DNA from: Mucilaginibacter pankratovii
GTDB lineage: Bacteria > Bacteroidota > Bacteroidia > Sphingobacteriales > Sphingobacteriaceae
NCBI RefSeq assembly: GCF_014773265.1
Contig: NZ_JACWMY010000012.1
Span: 124,001-188,000 of the forward strand
Length of the DNA stretch: 64,000 nt
Reading direction: 5' to 3'
Shown: one piece after another, positions 8,323 through 16,200 of the stretch
How positions within the stretch are numbered: the stretch's first letter is position 1
How the letters are laid out: each line of letters starts with the position of its first letter
The notes under the pieces: model-generated
What the model was told of the DNA's origin: nothing
Database searches by the model: none
The model's input: the letters and a program-made list of their open reading frames with translations, nothing else
Program-made: the position numbers and the translations under genes

Positions 8323-9609
8323 TTATTTTTGGAGACGGATCGACACCGCATTCCTGTGTGCGTGCAGTCCTTCCATATCCGCCAGTATTTCTACCGCCGG
8401 GCCTATATTTTGGATACCTTCCTCTGTTAAAAACTGGAAGGTAATCTTCTTTACAAACGAATCTACCGATACGCCCGAGTAAGCCCTTGAATAACTGCTG
8501 GTTGGCAGCGTGTGGTTAGTGCCCGATGCATAATCGCCCACGCTCTCCGGCGTTAAATTCCCAAGGAATACCGAACCTGCGTTGATGATCTTCGGTGTTA
8601 TGGTCGACCATTTTTCCGTTGCCAGTATCAAGTGCTCCGGCGCATATTCATTGCTGAAATCCATCGCCTCATCCAGCGTGTCGGTGATGATGATGTACGA
8701 ATTATCAATCGCCTGGCGCGCAATTTCGGCGCGGGGTAATATGGCTAATTGCTTTTCAACTTCTGCAAGGGTTTGTGTTGCAATGGCTTCAGATGTACAA
8801 ACTAAAATTGCCTGACTGTCTATCCCGTGCTCAGCCTGTGCTAATAAATCAGCGGCAACGTACTCGGGTTTTGCTGTTTCGTCAGCAATTACCAATACTT
8901 CCGATGGGCCGGCGGGCATATCAATGGCAGTTGTGGTAGTGCTTTGGATGATAGTTTTAGCCTTGGTTACAAATTGATTGCCCGGGCCAAAGATCTTATC
9001 CACTTTGGTTATGGTTTCGGTGCCGTATGCCATGGCTGCAACAGCCTGCGAGCCGCCCACTAAGTACACTTTATCTATGCCCAACATCAGCGCCACGTAA
9101 GCGATAAAGGCATTTACCTTGCCGTTTTTTTGCGGAGGTGAGCAAACTACGATCTCGCTACAGCCCGCTATGCGTGCCGGGATGCCCAGCATTAAAAAGG
9201 TAGACGGTAATACGGCTGTACCGCCAGGGATGTATAGACCTACTTTTTCTATTGCACGTAATTCGCGCCAGCAGGTTACACCGGGCATGGTTTCTACCTT
9301 GTCTTCAGTTTTTAGCTGCGCCTTGTGGAATTTGTAGATATTGGCATACGCTGTTTGCAAGGCTTCCTGCTGATCTGGCGACACTGTCGAGGCAATTTCC
9401 TGCAGTTCAGCTTTATCTAAATATAACTTAGTAAGCTCAACTTTGTCAAACTTTAGGGCATAGTCCACCAGGGCGCTATCGCCGTTTTGTTTTACGTGCT
9501 CTATCACATCCTCCACCAAAGCACGGATCTCATTCGCCGGGTCAACGTTGCGTTGAACGAGGGCGTTGATTTCGCCCTTGCTCAAATTCCCGTAGTTGTA
9601 AATTTTCAT
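8323..9609 (-). CDS. hisD: HisD: histidinol dehydrogenase
   Basis: A zinc- and NAD-dependent enzyme for the last two oxidation steps of histidine synthesis. Marks include ERVGLYIPGG-like VGLYIPGGTAVLPST, KIFGPGNQFVTKAK, DMPAGPSEVLV, LLAQAEHG with zinc/catalytic residues, and YAPEHLIL. The best start is the ATG at 9609 (MKIYNYGNLSKGE, 428 residues, the usual length). Two earlier in-frame ATGs (9660 and 9624) would add a tail encoded largely by the CAGTTTGC repeat. Confidence 0.96.
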   Translation of the reverse strand: MKIYNYGNLSKGEINALVQRNVDPANEIRALVEDVIEHVKQNGDSALVDYALKFDKVELTKLYLDKAELQEIASTVSPDQQEALQTAYANIYKFHKAQLKTEDKVETMPGVTCWRELRAIEKVGLYIPGGTAVLPSTFLMLGIPARIAGCSEIVVCSPPQKNGKVNAFIAYVALMLGIDKVYLVGGSQAVAAMAYGTETITKVDKIFGPGNQFVTKAKTIIQSTTTTAIDMPAGPSEVLVIADETAKPEYVAADLLAQAEHGIDSQAILVCTSEAIATQTLAEVEKQLAILPRAEIARQAIDNSYIIITDTLDEAMDFSNEYAPEHLILATEKWSTITPKIINAGSVFLGNLTPESVGDYASGTNHTLPTSSYSRAYSGVSVDSFVKKITFQFLTEEGIQNIGPAVEILADMEGLHAHRNAVSIRLQK

Positions 9610-9631
9610 ATTACTTACAGTCATCGTTTTA

Positions 9632-9720
9632 GTTGGCAGTTTGCTGTTAGCAGTTTGCATTTCAGTTAGCGGTTATCGTGGTAGCTTTTTACTGCTAACC
9701 GCAAACTGCCCACTGGAAAC
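9632..9720. repeat. CAGTTTGC word palindrome (hisD-hisG gap)
   Basis: GGCAGTTTGCTGTTAGCAGTTTGC on the left faces ACTGCTAACCGCAAACTGCC on the right, giving an imperfect hairpin. It reaches the hisG stop codon and contains the spurious upstream ATG of hisD. Confidence 0.75.
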
Positions 9721-10571
9721 TACAATATTATCTTCTCAATCGGCATTACTACAATGCCTTGCGCACCGGCTTGTTTTAGCTGGCTGATGCGGTCCCAAAA
9801 GTCGCGCTCGGGGATAACGGTGTGCACCGCTACCCAATCAGCCTCTGCCAAAGGCACTACCGAAGGGCTTTTTACGCCTGGTAATAATGCAATTACGGCG
9901 TCCAGGTTATCGCGTTTTACATTCAATACCACGTACTTGGTTTCTTTTGCACGCAATACCGACTGGATTCGCTGCATCAACTCTTGTATCAGGTCGTTAT
10001 TCTCACTGCCTTTGCTGCCAATCAACACGGCCTCGCTGCTCATTACATCGGCAAAAGGCTTTAGTCCGTTGCTTTTTAATGTGCCGCCGGTTGATACCAA
10101 ATCGCAGATGGCATCGCTCAGGCCAAGGCCCGGAGAGATCTCTACCGAACCTGATATGGTACGGATATCAGAAGTGATACCTTTTTCTTTCAGGTATTTA
10201 CCTAAGATAACGGGGTAAGTGGTAGCAATGGCTTTGCCGTTTAAATCGGCAAGGGTAGCTATGTCGTTATTGTTGGGCACCGCTATTTTAAGCGAGCATT
10301 TACCAAAACCAAGGCGTTGCAGGTAGGCAACTTCCACTTCGGTTTCTTCTATCACGTTTTCGCCAACAATACCCAGGTCTGCAATGCCATCCTGAACGTA
10401 TTCGGGGATATCATCATCGCGCAAAAAGAGAATTTCTAAAGGGAAATTTGATACGGGGGAGATGAGCGAGCTCTTATAATTTTCAAAATTAAGGCCGCAA
10501 TTCTTTAATAATTCAACGGATTTTTCGTTGAGCCGACCCGATTTCTGGATCGCTATTTTTAGTGTTTTCAC
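9720..10571 (-). CDS. hisG: HisG: ATP phosphoribosyltransferase, long form
   Basis: First enzyme of histidine synthesis: ATP plus PRPP to phosphoribosyl-ATP. The 283-residue length and the C-terminal region (about 210-283) mark the long form, which carries its own histidine-feedback domain and needs no HisZ. Visible motifs are MKTLKIAIQKSGRL, DLGIVGENVIEE and the PRPP-binding region ending DLVSTGGTLKSNGL. The start codon is GTG at 10571; a TAA lies four codons upstream in frame, so no earlier start exists. It is the first structural gene of the operon, 58 bases after the leader peptide. Confidence 0.96.
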   Translation of the reverse strand: MKTLKIAIQKSGRLNEKSVELLKNCGLNFENYKSSLISPVSNFPLEILFLRDDDIPEYVQDGIADLGIVGENVIEETEVEVAYLQRLGFGKCSLKIAVPNNNDIATLADLNGKAIATTYPVILGKYLKEKGITSDIRTISGSVEISPGLGLSDAICDLVSTGGTLKSNGLKPFADVMSSEAVLIGSKGSENNDLIQELMQRIQSVLRAKETKYVVLNVKRDNLDAVIALLPGVKSPSVVPLAEADWVAVHTVIPERDFWDRISQLKQAGAQGIVVMPIEKIIL

Positions 10572-10629
10572 AAAATGAGTTTAAGGTACTATAATAAAAT
10601 GGGGCTGTTATTTCGCGTAGAAACATACA

Positions 10630-10692
10630 TTATCTATTCATCACCGGGCGGTGATGGTGCAAATGCAGATGATGTTGTTTGTACAAGTCCAT
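10630..10692 (-). CDS. Histidine operon leader peptide (putative attenuator)
   Basis: On the minus strand an ATG at 10692 opens a 20-codon frame ending with TAA at 10632-10630. It translates as MDLYKQHHLHLHHHRPVMNR. Six of eight consecutive residues (7-14) are histidine. It lies about 24 bases after the predicted transcription start and 58 bases before hisG. A run of His codons just ahead of hisG is the hallmark of ribosome-mediated attenuation, known from enterobacterial his operons: scarce His-tRNA stalls the leader ribosome and changes the RNA fold. That this operon works this way is inference; no strong U-tract terminator is visible before hisG. Confidence 0.82.
   Translation of the reverse strand: MDLYKQHHLHLHHHRPVMNR
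10639..10656 (-). promoter_or_regulatory. Hairpin within the his leader
   Basis: CATCACC and GGTGATG form a perfect 7-bp stem around GCCC, overlapping the last two His codons of the leader peptide. A ribosome stalled on these codons would open it. It lacks a following U-tract, so it would serve as a pause or antiterminator arm rather than as a terminator. Confidence 0.55.
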
Positions 10693-10723
10693 TTTTGTAT
10701 AGTAATACTATAGATTAGCGATG

Positions 10724-10754
10724 CAAATATAGAGAGTAGTTCGGGAAATCAAAA
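10724..10754 (-). promoter_or_regulatory. Promoter of the histidine operon
   Basis: Read on the minus strand, TATATTTG (10731-10724) is an exact -7 box and TTTTG (10754-10750) a -33 element, 18 bases apart. This predicts a transcript starting near 10718, about 25 bases before the leader peptide. Confidence 0.7.
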
Positions 10755-10795
10755 TAAAATTGTGTTTTAGCTGTAAATAGGGTGCTAAACAGAAT

Positions 10796-12376
10796 TTATT
10801 TCGGTGCTCTAACTACAGGCCTCGCAGGTAAACTGTCTTTGCCGACTGTTGCAGGTACTACGTCAACCCCCTCAAACTCATATATCGCCCCTTCGGGGAA
10901 CTGCTTCAATAATTTCAGCTGTTTTACCTTTTGGATGTCCTTTATATTAATGAGTTCCGGGTTTTCGAGGTTATTGAACCAGATGAGGTAATAGTGATCG
11001 CGCCGGTAAAAAAGCTCCACATCCTTTTTAAAGAATTTGTGCGGAACCAAATAGGCCGACATGCCCGAGAAGAAGTAAACCGCCTCATGTGCATCGGTAT
11101 AAATTAATACATTAGGTTTAAACAGCTTTTTATCATAATTGCGCAGGTAGTTGGCAAATTCATTTTCCTGCCAGCTGGCATCACTGTAACCGGGCGCGCC
11201 GTAATCGTCTGCTACCTGGTCGCGATAGCGGTCGTAATCTATATAAAATTCTTTGCCTATAAAGCCCAGCATTAGTAAGGTGAATATACCGCCAACAATG
11301 GTACGGGTACGTTTCGCGTCGATGCTTTTGAGCCATAATAGCACCCAACTGGTATAGCCCCACAATGCGGTTATATATAAAGGTGAGAGTAAGCGGCTGT
11401 TGATGCGCTCGTATCGCGAAAACGTCGACGACAGGATGATAAATAAACCATACACCAGCGAGAAGGTGATGGCCAAATTTTCATAGCTATTTAAACTCCT
11501 GCGGAAGTAATTTATGGCCAGCGATAGTATAAAGCCCAGCAGCATAACCGATGCAATGGGTATTGCCAAAAAGTATTGGTCGGGCGTAAGTCCCATCCAA
11601 TCGCACATGGTAGTACCGAAATAATATACGTTTTTGATGAAGGGCGTAATAGAAGGCTCGCGCGGGCCGGTTACCGTACCCGACATAAACGCGTTGAAAA
11701 CCAAATTACTTACCAGCAGCGATATGCATATCACACCATATATAAATATATGCCCTATCTTCTTTTTAATGGGCAACGTTCTATCAAGCAGCAAGAGTAG
11801 TCCCCCCGTACCTACAATGGTCACCGCGGCGTACCGGGTAACGCAGCCAACAGCCGCTATAGCTGCCGCAGCTATCAGCCATTTGCCGGCATGGGTATTT
11901 AAGTATTGGCGGAAGGCAATGATGAAGAACAGTACCTCTAATATAAACAGCGTCTCCGACCATAAGTAGGAGTAGATCTGCAGCAAACCAGGACTAAGCG
12001 CTATAGCAACCAGCAGCAGCCATTTATATAATTGCGATGACGGCACAAAGCGGTTCATGATCCAGCCGCTGATATATAATAAGGATGCGAAGAGGATGCT
12101 GTTGAGTATGGCGCCAAAAACGGTAGGATCTACCCGGGTGATGACTTTGATGATACCCAAAAACAGCGGGTAAAACATCGGGAAATCAACAATGGGGATC
12201 CCGTTAAACGTTTTCAGCGTGCCCTCGGCTGCAAAGCTGCGTGCCGCGCTGGTGTACATGATAGAATCTGGCGAGATGCCAATGCCGCTATAGCTGGTGA
12301 ACAAACAGATTAAAAAGAAACCAAGGCCGCAAGCTATTAAAGTGTTGTAATCGTGTATGGATTTTGGTTTTACCAT
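10796..12376 (-). CDS. Multi-pass membrane protein, GT-C glycosyltransferase-like
   Basis: A 526-residue protein with about ten to twelve hydrophobic segments over residues 10-400 and a soluble C-terminal part (about 400-526). The first loop after segment 1 has GISPDSIMYTSAARSFAAEG, an acidic site in the place where the GT-C/PMT (GT39, ArnT-like) membrane glycosyltransferases carry their catalytic aspartate. Those enzymes move sugars from lipid-phosphate carriers. The donor and acceptor cannot be read. The gmhB-like heptose phosphatase upstream on the same strand would fit an envelope-sugar role. A family assignment beyond GT-C-like is not secure. Confidence 0.65.
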   Translation of the reverse strand: MVKPKSIHDYNTLIACGLGFFLICLFTSYSGIGISPDSIMYTSAARSFAAEGTLKTFNGIPIVDFPMFYPLFLGIIKVITRVDPTVFGAILNSILFASLLYISGWIMNRFVPSSQLYKWLLLVAIALSPGLLQIYSYLWSETLFILEVLFFIIAFRQYLNTHAGKWLIAAAAIAAVGCVTRYAAVTIVGTGGLLLLLDRTLPIKKKIGHIFIYGVICISLLVSNLVFNAFMSGTVTGPREPSITPFIKNVYYFGTTMCDWMGLTPDQYFLAIPIASVMLLGFILSLAINYFRRSLNSYENLAITFSLVYGLFIILSSTFSRYERINSRLLSPLYITALWGYTSWVLLWLKSIDAKRTRTIVGGIFTLLMLGFIGKEFYIDYDRYRDQVADDYGAPGYSDASWQENEFANYLRNYDKKLFKPNVLIYTDAHEAVYFFSGMSAYLVPHKFFKKDVELFYRRDHYYLIWFNNLENPELINIKDIQKVKQLKLLKQFPEGAIYEFEGVDVVPATVGKDSLPARPVVRAPK

Positions 12377-12418
12377 TACCGAGTAAAAGGATAAAACGGA
12401 TGAATTGTTTAAATTATA

Positions 12419-12526
12419 ACACGAATTACACTAATTAATGCGAATTGCACGAATTTAAACGCTAAAAACCAGTCTGTTAGCAAGTCGTAATTCGTGAAAT
12501 TCGCCCCATTCGTGAAATTCGTGTGA
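12419..12526. repeat. ACGAATT/AATTCGT word palindrome
   Basis: CACGAATTACACTAATTAATGCGAATTGCACGAATTT on the left (in segments) is mirrored by AATTCGTGAAATTCG and CATTCGTGAAATTCGTG on the right. It fills the 150-base gap between the GT-C-like gene and the gmhB-like gene. Confidence 0.7.
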
Positions 12527-12527
12527 T

Positions 12528-13019
12528 TTATGCTATTAAATCCAGCACACTCGCTATCGGTTGGTCACTATCTATTAATATACCTGTTACGCCTGCCGCG
12601 GTGCCTGCTTCTACATCGCGCTCGCGGTCGCCGATGAAGTAGGATTTGGATGGGTCGATGTTATATTTTTCGATCCCCTGGAAAAGCAGGCCAGGTTTTG
12701 GTTTGCGGCAATCGCAGTCGCCGGTAAAGTTGGGGTGGTGGGGGCAGTAAAAAAAGTCGGTTATTTCCACACCATGCTCTTGGTAAACCTGTTTAAGGTG
12801 GGCGTGCATTTTATTCAGTTCGGGTACATCGTACCAGCCTTTTGCCAGGCCGCCCTGGTTGGTGGCAACCAACAGCATATAACCGCGGTTTTGCAGTTCT
12901 TTCAACGCGTCAAAATTGTCCAGTATATGAAAATCTTCCAGGCGGGTAACGTAGTCACCCATCTCTTTGTTCAACACTCCGTCTCGGTCTAAAAAAACTG
13001 CTTTAATCTTATCAGGCAT
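12528..13019 (-). CDS. gmhB: HAD-IIIA phosphatase, D-glycero-D-manno-heptose 1,7-bisphosphate 7-phosphatase type
   Basis: 163 residues from the ATG at 13019. HAD motifs are FLDRDGVLNKE (nucleophile and acid/base), LLVATNQGG and GDRERDVEAG. The zinc loop typical of GmhB, CPHHPNFTGDCDCRKPKPG, is present. GmhB removes the 7-phosphate of heptose bisphosphate in lipopolysaccharide or S-layer heptose synthesis; the histidinol-phosphatase half of HisB is its close relative. A longer frame from a TTG at 13049 is excluded because a -7 promoter box (13047-13054) covers it. The exact sugar is inferred from family. Confidence 0.87.
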   Translation of the reverse strand: MPDKIKAVFLDRDGVLNKEMGDYVTRLEDFHILDNFDALKELQNRGYMLLVATNQGGLAKGWYDVPELNKMHAHLKQVYQEHGVEITDFFYCPHHPNFTGDCDCRKPKPGLLFQGIEKYNIDPSKSYFIGDRERDVEAGTAAGVTGILIDSDQPIASVLDLIA

Positions 13020-13046
13020 AAAATATATGGTGTAATGTGCTTTCGG

Positions 13047-13054
13047 CAAAAATA
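13047..13054 (-). promoter_or_regulatory. Putative -7 box for the gmhB-like gene
   Basis: TATTTTTG on the minus strand matches TANNTTTG exactly, 27 bases before the ATG at 13019. No clear TTG is seen at -33. Confidence 0.4.
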
Positions 13055-13269
13055 GTTTAATAAGCTTATTTACTATGTGTGCATATTAAACAATAAGATA
13101 AAATTAAAAATTTCATATATATAGCCTACGTTTTTTGTCGACTTAATAATAAATTAACCTATTAATAGCATTATTTTAATAAAATTGAAAAAATTAATAG
13201 CGTTATTATAAAAATATTATAATTCGTTAACTTCGTTATTACCCGAATTACAAAAAATCGGATAAAAAA

Positions 13270-16200
13270 ATGGATCAAACCGATGGCAACCAGCAGGGCC
13301 TTTACCGGCCGGAATTTGAACACGATTCTTGCGGAACTGGGTTTATAACCAATATAAACGGACATAAATCATACCATATTATTGATGATGCTTTAACCAT
13401 GTTAGAGAACATGGAGCATCGCGGCGCGTGCGGCTGTGACCCCGAAACAGGCGACGGCGCGGGTATATTAATTCAGCTCCCCCACGAATTTTTAATGGAA
13501 GAATGTGCAAACCTCGAGATCAACCTGCCCGAACCGGGTGAGTATGGTGTAGGGATGATATTCTTCCCCAAAGAGCCTGCCTTGAAGAAGGCATGCCGCG
13601 TAATTATTACTAATGCGATAGAGAAAATGGGGCTGCATAAGCTCGGCTACCGTAAGCTTGCGGTAGATTCGTCTGCTATTGGCGAAACGGCCCGCCAGGC
13701 CGAGCCGGATGTTGAACAACTGTTCATCTCCCGCCCGCACCATATTACCAACGCGGATGATTTTGAGCGCAAGCTGTATATATTAAGGCGTTATATCAAC
13801 AAAACAGTAACCGAAACGGTGCCTGCGGCGAGCGAGTATTTTTACTTCACCTCGCTATCATGCAAAACTATTATTTATAAGGGCCAGGTTACTACTTACC
13901 AATTGCGTAAGTACTTTGCCGACTTGAACGATCCGCGTATCGCATCGGGCTTTGCCATGATCCACTCGCGTTTCTCAACCAATACCTTCCCATCGTGGAA
14001 GTTGGCTCAGCCTTTCCGCTTAATTGCGCACAATGGCGAGATCAACACGCTTACAGGTAACTTAAACTGGTTCTACTCCGGCTTAAAATCATACGTTTCT
14101 ACCTACTTCACGGCAGAAGAAATGGAGATGCTGTTGCCTGTGATAGATAACAACCAGTCGGATTCGGCCTGTTTGGATAATATCATCGAGATACTGCTGC
14201 ATACCGGCCGCTCGTTACCACACGTAATGATGATGCTAATACCCGAGGCATGGGACGGCAACGTACACATGGATCCGGTTAAAAAAGCCTTCTACGAATT
14301 CCACGCTACCTTAATGGAGCCATGGGACGGCCCGGCTGCTATCACCTTTACCGATGGTAAATTGGTAGGCGCCCTTTTAGATAGGAACGGACTGCGCCCG
14401 CTACGTTATGTAATTACCAACGATGGCCGCGTTATCGCCGCATCAGAAGCGGGTACTTTAGCTATCGACGAAAGCACCGTGTTGCGCAAGGGCCGTTTAC
14501 AGCCGGGCAAAATGCTGCTGATTGATACCGAAAAGGGTAAGATCATCACTGATGATGAGATCAAAAAACAAGTAACTTCGCAGCAGCCATACGGTCGCTG
14601 GCTGGATAATTATAAGATCCGCCTGAGCAACCTGTCTGAGCCGCGTTTGGCTTTCGCCAGCCTGTCGCCCGATTCGGTGTACCGCTACCAGCAGGTATTT
14701 GGCTACAGCCGCGAGGATATCGATACCATTATTAAACCGATGGCATTGGATGGCAAGGAGCCGGTAGGCTCGATGGGTACAGATGTACCTTTGGCTATCC
14801 TTTCTGATAAACCTCAGCATTTATCAAGCTACTTTAAACAATTCTTCGCACAGGTTACCAACCCGCCGATAGACCCTATCCGCGAGCGTTTGGTAATGAG
14901 TTTGGCTACCTTCATAGGTAACAACGGCAACCTGCTTGATGAGGATAAAATGCATTGCCATTGCGTGGTTTTAGACCACCCGATACTGAAGAACCACCAG
15001 TTGGAAAAACTGCGCAGTATTGATACCGGCCTGTTCCACGCTAAAACCCTGCAAACCTACTTTAATGCCGATGGCAATGCGGGTTCGCTGGAAAAAGGGA
15101 TAGCCAGGCTTTGCCGCTATGCCGAGGATGCAGTAGATGATGGCTTCGAGGTACTGATCCTGTCTGACCGTGCTGTAGACTCTGAACACGCGCCTATACC
15201 AATGCTTTTAGCGGTATCGGCAGTGCATCACCACTTAATTAAAAAAGGGCGCAGAGGCGCTGTAGGCCTGGTTGTAGAAACCGGAGATGTTTGGGAAGTA
15301 CACCACTTTGCTACCTTGCTGGCTTTCGGTGCAACGGCTATCAACCCGTACCTGGCGCTTTCTACTATCGAAACGTTGAAAAACAACGGTAGCCTGGAAA
15401 CCAATCTCGATCTGAAAACGCTTTACAAAAACTACGTTAAATCGGTTAACGATGGCTTGCTGAAGATCTTCTCAAAAATGGGGATCTCTACCTTGCAATC
15501 GTACCACGGTTCGCAGGTGTTCGAGATACTGGGGATCAATAAAGCTGTTGTAGATAAATATTTCTCGGGAGGTGTAACGCGTATTGGCGGTTTAGGCCTT
15601 GATGAGATTGCCCGCGAAGCGCTTTGCAAGCACAAAATTGGTTTTGGCAGTTCTAAAACGGATGTTAGGTTACTGCCTGAGGGTGGGATCTACCAGTGGA
15701 AACGCAGGGGAGAGGCTCACTTATTCAACCCGGAAACCGTTCACCTTTTACAGCACGCAACCCGCAGCAACAGCTATGCTGTTTACAAAAACTACGCTGC
15801 AAAAATAAACGAGCAAACCGAGAAGCATTACACCATCCGTGGCCTGCTTGATTTTGCCCACCACCGCGAAGCCATCACTATTGATGAGGTTGAACCGGCA
15901 GAGGAGATCATGAAGCGTTTTGCTACAGGCGCTATGTCGTTCGGCTCCATCTCGCATGAGGCACACAGCACCATGGCCATTGCCATGAACCGCATTGGCG
16001 GTAAAAGCAATACCGGCGAAGGCGGTGAGGACGAATTACGTTACGAAAAAATGCCAAACGGCGATTCCATGCGTTCTGCTATTAAACAAGTGGCGTCAGG
16101 GCGTTTTGGGGTAACATCCAACTACCTTACCAACGCCGATGAGCTGCAGATAAAAATGGCGCAGGGCGCGAAACCAGGCGAGGGCGGGCAACTTCCCGGC

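Noticed and set aside
9610-9660. Earlier ATG starts for hisD
   Set aside because: The added residues come largely from the CAGTTTGC repeat, and the ATG at 9609 gives the usual HisD N-terminus and length.
13171-13365. 64-codon minus-strand frame at the gltB start
   Set aside because: It overlaps the N-terminus of gltB and has biased, AT-rich composition with no recognisable feature.
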